The position numbers were made by a program, and so were the translations under genes. 64,000 nt of DNA from the NCBI GenBank assembly GCA_947495125.1, contig CANLXL010000007.1, positions 124,001 through 188,000 of the forward strand. The letters are read 5' to 3'. The notes below the pieces were generated by a model. The model had not been told where the DNA came from and made no database searches. It saw nothing but the letters and a program-made list of their open reading frames with translations. Shown one piece after another: positions 47,721 through 57,434 of the stretch (the stretch's first letter is position 1; the number at the start of each line of letters is the position of its first letter). The stretch comes from an uncultured Flaviramulus sp. GTDB taxonomy: Bacteria; Bacteroidota; Bacteroidia; Flavobacteriales; Flavobacteriaceae.

Positions 47721-47746
47721 TTGTAGATTTTTCGTTGTTATATTTG
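47721..47746 (+). promoter_or_regulatory. Bacteroidetes-type promoter of the LamG-EEP gene array
   Basis: TATATTTG (47739-47746) matches the TAnnTTTG -7 box exactly. A TTG lies at 47721, at 15 bases rather than the usual 19-21, so the -33 element is weak. The first ATG follows 44 bases later. Confidence 0.55.
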
Positions 47747-47790
47747 GTGGTTTGCCTTTCGCATTTCCAAACAAGTAAATAATAATTTTA

Positions 47791-49431
47791 ATGAAAAATC
47801 TAGCCTTTACATTTGTAATCTTTTTCTATTTGTTTTCATGGTGTGCACGAGCACAGTCTGTAAATGATTCAAAACCATGGCTTTCGATGGACATGGATAC
47901 AACTTCGGGATCCAGTGACAATGTCATTTTTTTTGGTAAGGACTCCATTGTAGAGGGGATAGAGGGAAATGCTAAATATTTTGGTGGAACGGATCGTGCA
48001 GATAACTACATACGCATTCAAAATAATGAAACCTTATCAGGTTTATGGAAGGATCAGAATTTTTCAGTAGAACTATGGGTTCAAACCAAAGCAACGAATG
48101 ATAAATTTCAGGTTATTGCGTCAAATAAGGATTGGAATTCTGGAGCGGTAAAAGATTATACTGATAATCGCTATGCCGGATGGAGTCGCGTAAGTGGCCT
48201 CAATAAGGGCTGGGCGATTATATGCCAGCCAGATGGAAGTTGGGCATGGAACATTGGTAATGGCAAGTATGACGGTAAAACAGAACGGGTTGAAATCTTC
48301 AGAAAAGATTATAGACCTACGGCTCCGAGACAAAAAATAAACGATGGCGAATGGCATCATATCGTGTTCACCGTTAATCGCGATGCCAATGAAGCACGGC
48401 TTTATTTCGATGGGTTGAATGTGGCTATTTACTTTATGGGGCCTGTAAATGATTTTGACTCTGGACTACCCGTTAGTATTGCAACGGACGCTCTGGCTAA
48501 CAATTCGGAGTTATCATTCAATGGCGCTATTGATAATTTCAAAATCTATGACCAGACATTGAGTGCTGAAGATGTGGCCCGGAATTATGAAAAGTTGGTT
48601 CCCATGGCAGCTATTTCCAGGGTACCAAAGCAAAAAGTTAAAACCTTTAATCTGATGCAATGGAACATATGGCATGGCGGGCGTCGGCGAGGTAAGATAA
48701 TAGGTCCGCTACAGGTTATAGATTTTATCAAGGAAACCAATACCGATATTGTGATGATGCAGGAAACCTACGGCTCAGGCCCTTTAATAGCAGATGCTTT
48801 GGGTTATTATTTCTATTTGTCAAGTGCTAATATTTCCATAATGAGTAGATACCCCATTGAAAAAACATGGGTTGAATATCATGAGTTATGGACGGGAATA
48901 TCGACAATTCAGCTAAGCAAAACTCAAAAAATAAACTTAGCAAGTATATGGCTGCATTATTTACCGGGCTGGGGAAGCAATAGCAGGAAAGCTGGTGCTA
49001 CACCTGAAAAACTAATAGCCGGCGAAGCCAAAAATCGGCATAAGGAAATCAAGATCATTTTGGAAAAATTAAAGCCGCAAATCGACCAATCGGATGACAT
49101 TCCTTTAATTATTGGCGGTGATTTTAATAGTCCGTCGCACTTCGATTGGGTTCCCGAAAAACGACATTGGCATAATAATCTGGTCGTAGAATGGCCGGTA
49201 AGTAAGGAAATGGCAAATGCCGGATTTAAAGACTCTTTCCGAGAAATACATCCGAGTTTGAATTATTTTTCACCTTCAATGACGGCGGAAAAATTGTCAT
49301 GGCGGATCGATTATATTTACTATAAAGGTGAAAAGTTAAAAGCGTTGAGTTCAGACATGCATTTTAAATACAAAGGGGTTTGGCCTAGTGATCATCCTGC
49401 AGTAATTACAACACTTTCAGTGGGTGAATAA
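47791..49431 (+). CDS. Exported LamG plus EEP phosphodiesterase-like protein (array copy 1)
   Basis: The 546-residue protein has a signal peptide ending ARAQ. A LamG jelly-roll (about 35-265) is followed by an endonuclease/exonuclease/phosphatase (EEP) domain (about 285-546). Metal and phosphate residues of the fold are intact: N in WNIWHGG, E325 in MMQETYG, D444 and N446 in GGDFNSPSH, D in RIDYIYYKG and H535 in SDHPAV. EEP enzymes cleave phosphodiesters or phosphomonoesters with Mg2+, acting on nucleic acids, sphingomyelin or inositol phosphates. An exported form with a glycan-binding-like module inside a glycan locus argues for a phosphate-bearing glycan or glycolipid. Its stop region overlaps the GTG alternative start of the next gene. 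Confidence 0.85.
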   Translation: MKNLAFTFVIFFYLFSWCARAQSVNDSKPWLSMDMDTTSGSSDNVIFFGKDSIVEGIEGNAKYFGGTDRADNYIRIQNNETLSGLWKDQNFSVELWVQTKATNDKFQVIASNKDWNSGAVKDYTDNRYAGWSRVSGLNKGWAIICQPDGSWAWNIGNGKYDGKTERVEIFRKDYRPTAPRQKINDGEWHHIVFTVNRDANEARLYFDGLNVAIYFMGPVNDFDSGLPVSIATDALANNSELSFNGAIDNFKIYDQTLSAEDVARNYEKLVPMAAISRVPKQKVKTFNLMQWNIWHGGRRRGKIIGPLQVIDFIKETNTDIVMMQETYGSGPLIADALGYYFYLSSANISIMSRYPIEKTWVEYHELWTGISTIQLSKTQKINLASIWLHYLPGWGSNSRKAGATPEKLIAGEAKNRHKEIKIILEKLKPQIDQSDDIPLIIGGDFNSPSHFDWVPEKRHWHNNLVVEWPVSKEMANAGFKDSFREIHPSLNYFSPSMTAEKLSWRIDYIYYKGEKLKALSSDMHFKYKGVWPSDHPAVITTLSVGE

Positions 49432-49456
49432 AATAAAACTATACGTGTTTAATAAT

Positions 49457-50995
49457 ATGAAATATAAGTCTTCAAATTTTTCGTTTTATGTAACCTTAGT
49501 TGTGTTACTCCTTTCTATGTTTTGTGGTGTTAATGCCCAAAAAAAGGATCATCAATTACTGTCCTTAAGTTTTGAGCGTAATGATTCTAATAACCTAGAT
49601 GATTTAAGTTCAGAACTCAAATATAAAAAAGGAATTCAGGGACAGGGTTTGGATTTGTCAAATTCAAAGGCTATGCCTTCGCTGAAAGATTTAGGATTGG
49701 ATTGGTTTTCCAATAGCAAAGACTTTTCAGTATCCGTTTGGGTAAAATCAGCCGAAATTATGGCGGACACTGCGATTATTCTATCAAATGCCAACTTCAG
49801 AAAAAAAGATATGGGAATCTATAAAAAAAGAAGAATCAATCCGGGTTTTACGTTGTATTGTAGTCATGGAGCCTGGGGATGGAATATCGGGAATGGTAAT
49901 GCGCACTATAATTACGAACCGGTAGTTCAGGATCAACCCATTGCAGATAATCGATGGCATCAAATTGTTTTCACCTATAATGCTTCCCGAAAAGAAGTAC
50001 GGTTGTTTTACGATGGTATAAATAGGGCGGTTTTAAGCATTGGAGATTTAAGCAATAAGGATTTTACTAGTAATCTGCCTTTAATGATTGGAAATGATGC
50101 AGGCAAATCCGATTATAAACCTTTTCAAGGTATTATAGATCAACTTCAAGTATCAAAAGTGACATTATCACCAGAGCAAGTTAAAAAAGCTTTTAAAAAG
50201 CACGGCAAAATTAAAAAAGAACCAGAAATGATAAATGATATTTTAACGGTTCTAAACTGGAATATTTGGCATGGAGGTTCTCATTTTTTAAAGGAAAGAG
50301 ATGGGTTTGATGGCGTAGAACGTATTATTGAAATGATAAAAAAATCAGGTGCCGATATCGTAATGATGCAGGAAACATACGGGTCGGGTTCTAAAATATC
50401 CAGCAATTTAGGCTACTATTATTACGAAGCTTCAAGTACGATCGGAGCTGTATGGGGAGCCAATATTTCGGTGATGAGTCGCTTTCCAATTGAAGATGTT
50501 TACATGATTGAAGAACGTTCTAATTATGGTAAAAACTATGCCTTTAATAACGGTGGTGCGAAAATCGGACTTTCTAAGCATAAAAAAATCATTGTATTTT
50601 CTAATTGGTACAATGGTCGCAAACCAGAAGACTTGGATGGCGCTTTAAAAGCTTGGGGAGAATTAGTTGATGATGCCGATAATATACCTATAGTTTGGGC
50701 CGGGGACTTTAATTCGGTATCACATCTGGATGACGGTGTTGGGAAATCAGGACACAGCAGACTCATGACCAATGCCGGATTTAAGGATTCTTATAGAGAA
50801 CTATACCCTGATGCTAAGATATATCCGTGTTATTCTGCGCCTAGGAATGAAGACAAGATTGACTTTATCTATTATAAGGGAGACAGACTTAAATTGATTG
50901 AAGCGGGTAAAATAATAGAAAATTTTAAAGGAAAAAACACACCGGAATATCCTTCAGATCATCTCGGGCTTACGAGCAAATTTAAGTTTAACTAA
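49457..50995 (+). CDS. Exported LamG plus EEP phosphodiesterase-like protein (array copy 2)
   Basis: The 512-residue protein starts at the ATG at 49457, which opens directly into a signal peptide ending GVNAQ. A GTG at 49424 would add 11 residues and overlap the upstream gene by 8 bases. A LamG domain (about 40-245) and an EEP domain (about 265-512) repeat the layout of copy 1. Key residues are E306 (MMQETYG), D417 (AGDFNS), D in KIDFIYYKG and H502 (SDHLGL). Sequence similarity to copy 1 is obvious in WNIWHGG, DIVMMQETYGSG and NISVMSRFPIE. It is likely a tandem paralogue with a different cleavage position or substrate end. Confidence 0.85.
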   Translation: MKYKSSNFSFYVTLVVLLLSMFCGVNAQKKDHQLLSLSFERNDSNNLDDLSSELKYKKGIQGQGLDLSNSKAMPSLKDLGLDWFSNSKDFSVSVWVKSAEIMADTAIILSNANFRKKDMGIYKKRRINPGFTLYCSHGAWGWNIGNGNAHYNYEPVVQDQPIADNRWHQIVFTYNASRKEVRLFYDGINRAVLSIGDLSNKDFTSNLPLMIGNDAGKSDYKPFQGIIDQLQVSKVTLSPEQVKKAFKKHGKIKKEPEMINDILTVLNWNIWHGGSHFLKERDGFDGVERIIEMIKKSGADIVMMQETYGSGSKISSNLGYYYYEASSTIGAVWGANISVMSRFPIEDVYMIEERSNYGKNYAFNNGGAKIGLSKHKKIIVFSNWYNGRKPEDLDGALKAWGELVDDADNIPIVWAGDFNSVSHLDDGVGKSGHSRLMTNAGFKDSYRELYPDAKIYPCYSAPRNEDKIDFIYYKGDRLKLIEAGKIIENFKGKNTPEYPSDHLGLTSKFKFN

Positions 50996-51011
50996 AATAC
51001 GCACATAACCA

Positions 51012-52823
51012 ATGAAAAAACGACTATTCTTTTTTGTTACCCTAACGATCACATGCCTTTTTATGTCTTGTGAATTTGCTAAAGAAAAAGATAAATCACT
51101 TACCAAATTTAATTTTGAAAACCATCTGCAAGGTGGAAGCCAGAACTTTAAAGGTGAGGGGTTTTCCTTTGTAGATGGTATTGATGGTCAGGCCTTAACT
51201 TATAACTCAGATAAGGAATACAACACTTTAAGTTTGGATAGTTTATCACTTGATGGAACTAAAGATTTTTCCATACAATGTTGGGTAAAAACAACGTCAA
51301 AACATCCTACTGTATTTCTTTCGCAAAAAGAGTTTAAAAGCAAAAGTATTTCCGCTCAAAAGAATGCAGGATGGGCATTATATAGCTCTGATGGTGCATT
51401 AGCATGGACCATAGGATCTGGTAAACGAAGAATAAATTATGAAAGAGATAATGGAAACACTATGCCGGTTAATGACGGAGAATGGCACCAATTGACTATG
51501 ACATATAGTAACGCGGACTCAGAATTCCGTTTATATTATGACGGTCATAATAAAGCCATTTATAAAGTAAATTTCGATTTTTATAATGATGAATCTTTAA
51601 TGATTGGAGCAACAGCGAGCACCTTTGATTATGAAAATAACTATGCTACTGAGATTATAAACGGACAAGGAAATCTGCAAGGTTTGGTTGATGAATTCAA
51701 TGCTTTGGGATTAAACCCTTTAAAAGATGACGAATTATTAGCGCTTATTACCAATCCTAATCAATTATTTAAGAGTAAATTGAAAACCTATAAGGGCAGA
51801 AAAAAATTGGACAAAGAAGCGCTTTCTAAGGTTATGGATGTTAGAAAAAAACTAGGACCAAATCCTTATACGGTTTTTCAGAATATGAAATTGACCCTTT
51901 TGAAACCGGTGAGTAAGATTTATAGTTTGAAAGATGGAAAAATACAGATTAACGATTCTGCGGGAAGGTCTTTTACCATGAGGGAAAAACTGTATCCTTC
52001 AGATTTTGTTATGGACGAATTATCTATATGGGAAAGAACCGTAAGTGCGGCTGAGGTATTAGAGGACTACAATGCATACAAAAAAAGTGAACCTTTCAGA
52101 TTAAAGAAAAGTTTAAAGAATTATACTGTAGGTGTTTGGAATATATGGCATGGTGGGATTCATTGGTCTTTGGAAAAAGATGGTTGGGATTCAAGAATGC
52201 GTATTGTTGAAATGATTAAAGAGAAAGATTTAGATGTGGTTTTAATGCAAGAAACCTATTCGAATGGCGATTTTATTGCCGCAGAATTGGGATACTATTT
52301 TGCGACGACTTCCGATTGGGATTATTGCTATCAAGGTGCCAATATTTCTGTGTTAAGTCGGTATCCTATTAAAGATATTGAGGTTTATGAAGCCACAGAG
52401 TTTAATAATGTTGCTGTTAAGGTAGCCATAAGTGAAACGCAAGACATTTGGGCTATGTCCAACTGGTATGGTATGGGCCAGTTCCCGGAGGTGTTTAGCG
52501 CGCATCAATCCAAATTTGATAAAGCGGATCAGGTTCCGGTCCTATTCGGTGGTGATTTTAACGCCGTACCTCATACAGATGGAGGAAAAAGCCCTGCGTC
52601 CAAAAAAATGCTGGACAGTGGTTTTACCGATGCTTATAGAAATTTATATCCGGATGTTGAAAAATACCCAGGGTTTACACATCAGGGAAATTTCAGAATT
52701 GATCAATTATATTATAAAGGAAAAGGATTAGAGAATACATCCACAGAAGTGATTTCAACCTGGCCGAATGGTTTTCCTTCAGATCATTTCTTGATCGTAT
52801 CTAAATTTAAATTGAATTACTAA
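51012..52823 (+). CDS. LamG plus EEP phosphodiesterase-like lipoprotein (array copy 3)
   Basis: The 603-residue protein is the only lipoprotein of the three (signal ending LFMSC, Cys20). The LamG domain (about 30-345) carries a Lys-rich insertion at about 230-320 absent from the sister proteins. The EEP domain (about 370-603) keeps WNIWHGG, E414 (LMQETYS), D515 (GGDFNAVPH), D in RIDQLYYKG and H592 (SDHFLI). The different anchoring suggests that copies 1 and 2 act freely while copy 3 is held in a membrane. It ends one codon boundary before the next EEP gene region. Confidence 0.85.
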   Translation: MKKRLFFFVTLTITCLFMSCEFAKEKDKSLTKFNFENHLQGGSQNFKGEGFSFVDGIDGQALTYNSDKEYNTLSLDSLSLDGTKDFSIQCWVKTTSKHPTVFLSQKEFKSKSISAQKNAGWALYSSDGALAWTIGSGKRRINYERDNGNTMPVNDGEWHQLTMTYSNADSEFRLYYDGHNKAIYKVNFDFYNDESLMIGATASTFDYENNYATEIINGQGNLQGLVDEFNALGLNPLKDDELLALITNPNQLFKSKLKTYKGRKKLDKEALSKVMDVRKKLGPNPYTVFQNMKLTLLKPVSKIYSLKDGKIQINDSAGRSFTMREKLYPSDFVMDELSIWERTVSAAEVLEDYNAYKKSEPFRLKKSLKNYTVGVWNIWHGGIHWSLEKDGWDSRMRIVEMIKEKDLDVVLMQETYSNGDFIAAELGYYFATTSDWDYCYQGANISVLSRYPIKDIEVYEATEFNNVAVKVAISETQDIWAMSNWYGMGQFPEVFSAHQSKFDKADQVPVLFGGDFNAVPHTDGGKSPASKKMLDSGFTDAYRNLYPDVEKYPGFTHQGNFRIDQLYYKGKGLENTSTEVISTWPNGFPSDHFLIVSKFKLNY

Positions 52824-52874
52824 ATGTTTAAAACTAAAACAACATATCAACTAACCTTAATCTTGAAAAACATT

Positions 52875-53681
52875 ATGAAACACTTAAAGTTAAAAATTGC
52901 AATCACTGTATTGTTGGCACTTATTATAGTTCCTGTACAAGCGCAGACCAAGAAGGCCGAGAACAAAAAGATCGTAAAAGTATTATCATTTAATATCCTT
53001 GGAGGAAGAACAACGAAGGGAGATTTTAATTTAGATGCCTTAGCTAAAATAATAAATGAAACGAATCCCGATTTTGTGGCTATGCAAGAGGTGGATTACA
53101 AGGTTAACCGTTCTAAAAAATACGATTTGGCAACAGAATTAGGATGGCGCACCAAAATGGCACCAGTCTTTGCTCGGGCCATGTATTATGATGGTGGAGA
53201 GTATGGTGAAGGTGTATTATCCAAATACTCTTTTTTAAGTACCAGAAATGTTGCCTTACCTTATATTGAAGGTCAGGAACCAAGAGCTGCTTTAGAAATT
53301 GTAGTAGAATTGGCGTCTAAGGATACTATAGCATTTGTTGGAACTCATTTTGCTCATGAAGGGAACGCGGGAAGAGAAATTCAGGCTAAAAAAATCAACG
53401 AGGTCTTTTCAAAAAATAAGTACCCCACGATTTTAGCCGGAGATCTTAACGCACGACCTGGAAGCGGGCCTATCAATACCCTTGAGAGCATTTGGCAAAG
53501 TACTTACGATAAAGACAACCCGGAGCCAACCATACCTTCCGATAATCCAAGGTCCAAGATTGATTATGTCATGTTTTATCCAAAAAACAGATGGAAAGTA
53601 CTGGATAAGAAAGTTATTGCAGATACCTACGTGTCCGATCATTGCCTCTATTTGGTAACACTCGAGTTGTTGGATGAATAG
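52875..53681 (+). CDS. Exported single-domain EEP phosphatase/phosphodiesterase-like protein
   Basis: The ATG at 52875 opens into a good signal peptide (to VQAQ); an ATG at 52824, directly after the previous stop, would add 17 residues. The 268-residue EEP protein lacks LamG. Conserved residues are N in SFNILGG, E72 (MQEVDY), H in GTHFAH, D190 and N192 (GDLNARP), D in KIDYVMF and H256 (SDHCL). It belongs to a different EEP subgroup from the three preceding proteins (the motifs are spaced differently and a THF/HxG segment is present). It may act on the soluble product released by the others. Confidence 0.85.
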   Translation: MKHLKLKIAITVLLALIIVPVQAQTKKAENKKIVKVLSFNILGGRTTKGDFNLDALAKIINETNPDFVAMQEVDYKVNRSKKYDLATELGWRTKMAPVFARAMYYDGGEYGEGVLSKYSFLSTRNVALPYIEGQEPRAALEIVVELASKDTIAFVGTHFAHEGNAGREIQAKKINEVFSKNKYPTILAGDLNARPGSGPINTLESIWQSTYDKDNPEPTIPSDNPRSKIDYVMFYPKNRWKVLDKKVIADTYVSDHCLYLVTLELLDE

Positions 53682-53803
53682 TCAAATAAAAATTTGTTAA
53701 CTTACTGAAGTCAATAAGGAAGTTCTCTGTGGAAAGACAAGTTGAAACGTATCGAACAACCTAATTATTGATTTGATTCATTGAGGACAAAAACATAATC
53801 AGA

Positions 53804-54499
53804 ATGAAGCACAACTTAACTTTTGTTTTTTCTTTTTTTGCCATTCTAAGTTTTGGTCAGAATGAATATAATGTGGTCAGGACAGCGCAGGAAATAACCA
53901 TTGACGGGATATCAAAAGAACCTTCATGGGATAAGGCTATTGAATTGACGCAGTTTGATAATTATTGGAGTACAGATGTTATGCCTAAAACGGCCTTCAA
54001 AGGATTATATGATGCCCATTTTTTCTATTTCCTTTATGAAGTAATAGATAAAGACATTGTGTTGGTTGACAACCCGGAAATTGGAGAAGAAGATCAGGCC
54101 GTACGTTCAGATCGTATTGAGATTTTTATTCGGAATAAAGACCTTAGTAAGGATTATTATTCTTTGGAAATGGATGCAAAGGCAAGAGTTTTTGATTCAA
54201 AGGCCGATTTCGCCAAAAGCTATGGTATTGATAGTGAATGGGATTGGCCAAAGGATCATCTTGAATTAAAGTCCTCTTTTACGGATAACGGATACATCGT
54301 TGAAGGCAGAATTAGTATGGCCTCCCTAAAAGAATTGGATCTTTTAGATGGAAATATGATCTACGCAGGACTCTATAGAGGAGACTATACCTCCAGAGAA
54401 GGCAAGAGACCTTCCGTCAACTGGATTAGTTGGGTAAAACCTGAGCGATTGAACTTTCATATTCCATCTTCGTTTGGAATCTTAAAGTTTGTCGAGTAG
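53804..54499 (+). CDS. CBM9-like exported carbohydrate-binding protein
   Basis: The 231-residue protein has a signal peptide ending SFGQ. The rest is one CBM9/DOMON-like jelly-roll: ITIDGISKEPSWDKA opens it, LYDAHFFYFLYEVIDKDI and SDRIEIFIRNK form core strands, and NWISWVKPE lies near the end. Family members bind sugars with exposed aromatics. No catalytic residues are seen. It follows the fourth EEP gene by 122 bases with no clear terminator between, and probably ends the second locus. Confidence 0.8.
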   Translation: MKHNLTFVFSFFAILSFGQNEYNVVRTAQEITIDGISKEPSWDKAIELTQFDNYWSTDVMPKTAFKGLYDAHFFYFLYEVIDKDIVLVDNPEIGEEDQAVRSDRIEIFIRNKDLSKDYYSLEMDAKARVFDSKADFAKSYGIDSEWDWPKDHLELKSSFTDNGYIVEGRISMASLKELDLLDGNMIYAGLYRGDYTSREGKRPSVNWISWVKPERLNFHIPSSFGILKFVE

Positions 54500-54598
54500 T
54501 AAATTTGTTTGAGTTAGAAGAAACTTCAATCACCTTTTGTAAAGCGTTTAACAGGCCTTCGACGGGAATAAAAATATCGGAAATCCGCTGTTTATTTC

Positions 54599-54629
54599 TT
54601 TGTTTGGGCTGCATACTTTACTATATTTG
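54599..54629 (+). promoter_or_regulatory. Bacteroidetes-type promoter for the TonB-receptor operon
   Basis: TTTG at 54599-54602 and TATATTTG at 54622-54629 match the -33 and -7 consensus with 19 bases between. The start codon follows 20 bases later. This is the best promoter in the window. Confidence 0.75.
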
Positions 54630-54649
54630 TTAATTGCAAGTTTGAAATT

Positions 54650-54982
54650 GTGAGGAAAAGAAAACATATCGGGCAAGTTATAGTATCTGTGTTGCTGCTT
54701 TTGGCATTGACGCTACCGACTGTTATTCAGTTTTCTCATTATGTTGAAGGGCACGAACATCGGCAATGTGATGAAAAGAATAGCCATTTACATGAAAATG
54801 AACTTAGGTGTCAGATTTGTGATTTTCAATTATCGTCTTTCAACTATGATACGTTAGGGCTTCCCGATTTTGAAACCCCAAATATCCCCTCAGAAGTTGA
54901 AAAGCACTTTGCTTCTTCAATTCTAAAATCCTTTAAAAGATCCAATAACCCATTAAGAGCGCCTCCATATTTTCTTGTTTAG
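54650..54982 (+). CDS. Small His/Cys-rich exported or membrane protein
   Basis: The 110-residue protein starts at a GTG (54650) placed just after a strong promoter. A hydrophobic segment (about 9-29) is followed by a short His/Cys-rich region, HYVEGHEHRQCDEKNSHLH, and CQIC. This composition suggests metal binding. It lies 33 bases upstream of a TonB-dependent receptor gene, an arrangement I recall from other Flavobacteriia. A role in zinc or copper handling is an inference. Confidence 0.75.
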   Translation: MRKRKHIGQVIVSVLLLLALTLPTVIQFSHYVEGHEHRQCDEKNSHLHENELRCQICDFQLSSFNYDTLGLPDFETPNIPSEVEKHFASSILKSFKRSNNPLRAPPYFLV

Positions 54983-55015
54983 TTAAAAAATACTTTTACT
55001 TAAATAAGAACTTAT

Positions 55016-57415
55016 ATGAGAATTTATGCGCTAACGCTGCTTTTATTGAGCAGTGTTATTGGCGTTGCACAAGATTGCACAAACACCCTTTTTGGTAAGA
55101 TAATAGACTCTCATGATGGAACAACGCTGGTAGGCGCTACTCTGGTCGTGATGGGAACTAATAAAACCGTTCAAACAGATTTGAACGGAAACTATATCAT
55201 ACAAAATCTTTGCAACCAAAATTATACGATTCAGATATCGCACCCTGAGTGCCTAACCAAGGAATATGTGGTTAAGCTATTCGGGCATACGAAAAAAAAT
55301 CTCTACCTGGAACATCACCTCGAAGAACTTAATGAAGTTACTATTACGGGAAATGCTTACGGTAAAAAATCGAATAGTCTTTTTGAAAATAAAATTTCAA
55401 AAACCGAACTGGAGCGTTTTAATAGTGGTTCCATTGGAGATGCTTTGAATAGCTTATCCGGAGTGTCATCTTTAAATACAGGCAGTACGATTGTTAAACC
55501 TTTGGTTAATGGGCTTCATAGCAGCCGGGTGGTTATTATAAATAACGGCGTGCGTATGGAGGATCAGGAATGGGGAGCAGAGCATGCACCCAATGTCGAT
55601 ATTAATGCCATTGATAATATGACATTAATAAAAGGAGCCGGAGCTTTACAATATGGAGGCGATGCTATTGGTGGTGTTATTGTTGCTGAAGCTTCTAAAG
55701 TTCCGGTTAAAGATAGCCTGTATGGGAAAACATTAAGCACAATGATGTCCAATGGTCAGGGAGCTACATTAACCTCCCAACTAACTAAAAGTTATCAAAA
55801 TGGTTGGTATGCCGTTGTACAGGGGACTTTAAAACGCTTGGGTGATTTTGAAGCACCCGACTATATCTTGAGTAATACCGGAGTTTTCGAGCTGGGAGCT
55901 TCATTGCGTACCGGGTTTAATAACTTTAACCATGGTATGGAAGCCTACTATTCCTATTTTAAGAACGAGATAGGCATATTACGAGCCTCTCATTTGGGAG
56001 GTGCCAGTGATCAAATTCGAGCCATTGAAAGTGATCGCCCATTAATCATTAATGACTTTACACACCGCATTGACATCCCCAAACAGGATGTAACACATCA
56101 TATTTTTCGTTTAAATGGTTTTAAGCGCTTTGAAAAGATTGGAAAACTGAGTTTTCAATATGATTTTCAAAACAATAACCGCCTGGAATTTGATATCCGA
56201 AGAGGAGATGATGAGGGTAAGGCATCTTTAGATTTAGAGCTGAAAACACATACTCTGAAATTGGATCTGGATTCTAATATTTCCGATTTGTTCCGTTTGA
56301 AAACCGGCATGTCAGGAAGGTATCAGAATAATTTTGCCGATCCGAATACAGGAATACGCCGATTGATTCCGGATTATGATAAATACGATTTCGGAGTCTA
56401 CAGCATTGCCAGTTATGATTTGAATGACAATTGGCTGGTTGAACTAGGGGGTCGTTTTGATTATGCCTTCATGGATGCCCTCAAGTTTTACCGTAACTCG
56501 TTTTGGGAGTCGCGAAATTACGATCAGGAATTTCCCGAACTTGTGGTAGAAGAATTTGTCGGTCAGGTGTTAACCAATCCAGAATTCAAGTTCAATAATT
56601 TTTCGGCAACAGCAGGGGTGACCTATGATATTAATGAAGACCATAAATTATTCTTCAATTATTCTCTGGCTTCCAGAGCTCCAAATCCTTCAGAAGTGTT
56701 TAGTGAAGGATTGCATCATTCTGCATCTAGAATTGAATTAGGCGATTTAAGGTTCGTATCAGAAACAGCCCGTAAACTGTCATTGACATTTCAGCGAGAT
56801 CATGATGTTTTTTGGTTTTCAATAAGCCCATATGTTAACACCATCAAGGATTTTATTCTAATCGAGCCTACCGAAGTTCAACAAACTATTCGAGGTAATT
56901 TTCAGGTATGGGAATATCGCCAAACCAATGCCCGATTATGGGGTGTTGATATTGATGCATCTTATGCTTTTGCCAAAAACCTGTGGTTCGACCACCAGTT
57001 GTCAATTGTAAAAGGGTATGATAGAACTAGGAACGAATCCTTAATAAACATGCCTCCGGTAAATACTAAAAACGAAATCAGATATGAAAATGCGCGTTTT
57101 AACAATTTACAACTAACGTTGCAAAGTGAATATGTATTTCGACAAAATGAGTTCCCTGATAATAACTTTGAAGTCTTTAATCCGGAAACCCAAACTTCAA
57201 CCGTGGTTGATGTGAGTACACCACCCGGAGCCTATCACCTGCTTAATTTTAATTCGAGTATGGATTTTGAGATCACTGAAAAATCAATACTCACAGTAGG
57301 GTTGGGGGTAACCAATATTTTGAATACATCTTACCGAAATTACCTAAACCGTTTGCGTTATTACGCCGACGATTTGGGGAGAAACTTTTTATTAAATATT
57401 AAAATCAATTATTAA
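55016..57415 (+). CDS. TonB-dependent receptor, probably for metal or metallophore
   Basis: The 799-residue receptor has a signal peptide, a carboxypeptidase-D-like regulatory domain (about 25-95), a plug (about 105-225, with DNMTLIKGAGALQYGGDAIGG) and a 22-strand-type barrel ending FLLNIKINY. It lacks the STN domain and is far smaller than the SusC at 22783, so it is not glycan-type. The plug and length resemble ZnuD/CirA-like receptors. The His/Cys-rich protein upstream and the acidic lipoprotein downstream support metal uptake, without showing which metal. Confidence 0.85.
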   Translation: MRIYALTLLLLSSVIGVAQDCTNTLFGKIIDSHDGTTLVGATLVVMGTNKTVQTDLNGNYIIQNLCNQNYTIQISHPECLTKEYVVKLFGHTKKNLYLEHHLEELNEVTITGNAYGKKSNSLFENKISKTELERFNSGSIGDALNSLSGVSSLNTGSTIVKPLVNGLHSSRVVIINNGVRMEDQEWGAEHAPNVDINAIDNMTLIKGAGALQYGGDAIGGVIVAEASKVPVKDSLYGKTLSTMMSNGQGATLTSQLTKSYQNGWYAVVQGTLKRLGDFEAPDYILSNTGVFELGASLRTGFNNFNHGMEAYYSYFKNEIGILRASHLGGASDQIRAIESDRPLIINDFTHRIDIPKQDVTHHIFRLNGFKRFEKIGKLSFQYDFQNNNRLEFDIRRGDDEGKASLDLELKTHTLKLDLDSNISDLFRLKTGMSGRYQNNFADPNTGIRRLIPDYDKYDFGVYSIASYDLNDNWLVELGGRFDYAFMDALKFYRNSFWESRNYDQEFPELVVEEFVGQVLTNPEFKFNNFSATAGVTYDINEDHKLFFNYSLASRAPNPSEVFSEGLHHSASRIELGDLRFVSETARKLSLTFQRDHDVFWFSISPYVNTIKDFILIEPTEVQQTIRGNFQVWEYRQTNARLWGVDIDASYAFAKNLWFDHQLSIVKGYDRTRNESLINMPPVNTKNEIRYENARFNNLQLTLQSEYVFRQNEFPDNNFEVFNPETQTSTVVDVSTPPGAYHLLNFNSSMDFEITEKSILTVGLGVTNILNTSYRNYLNRLRYYADDLGRNFLLNIKINY

Positions 57416-57434
57416 TTATTAAAATTTAAACAAA

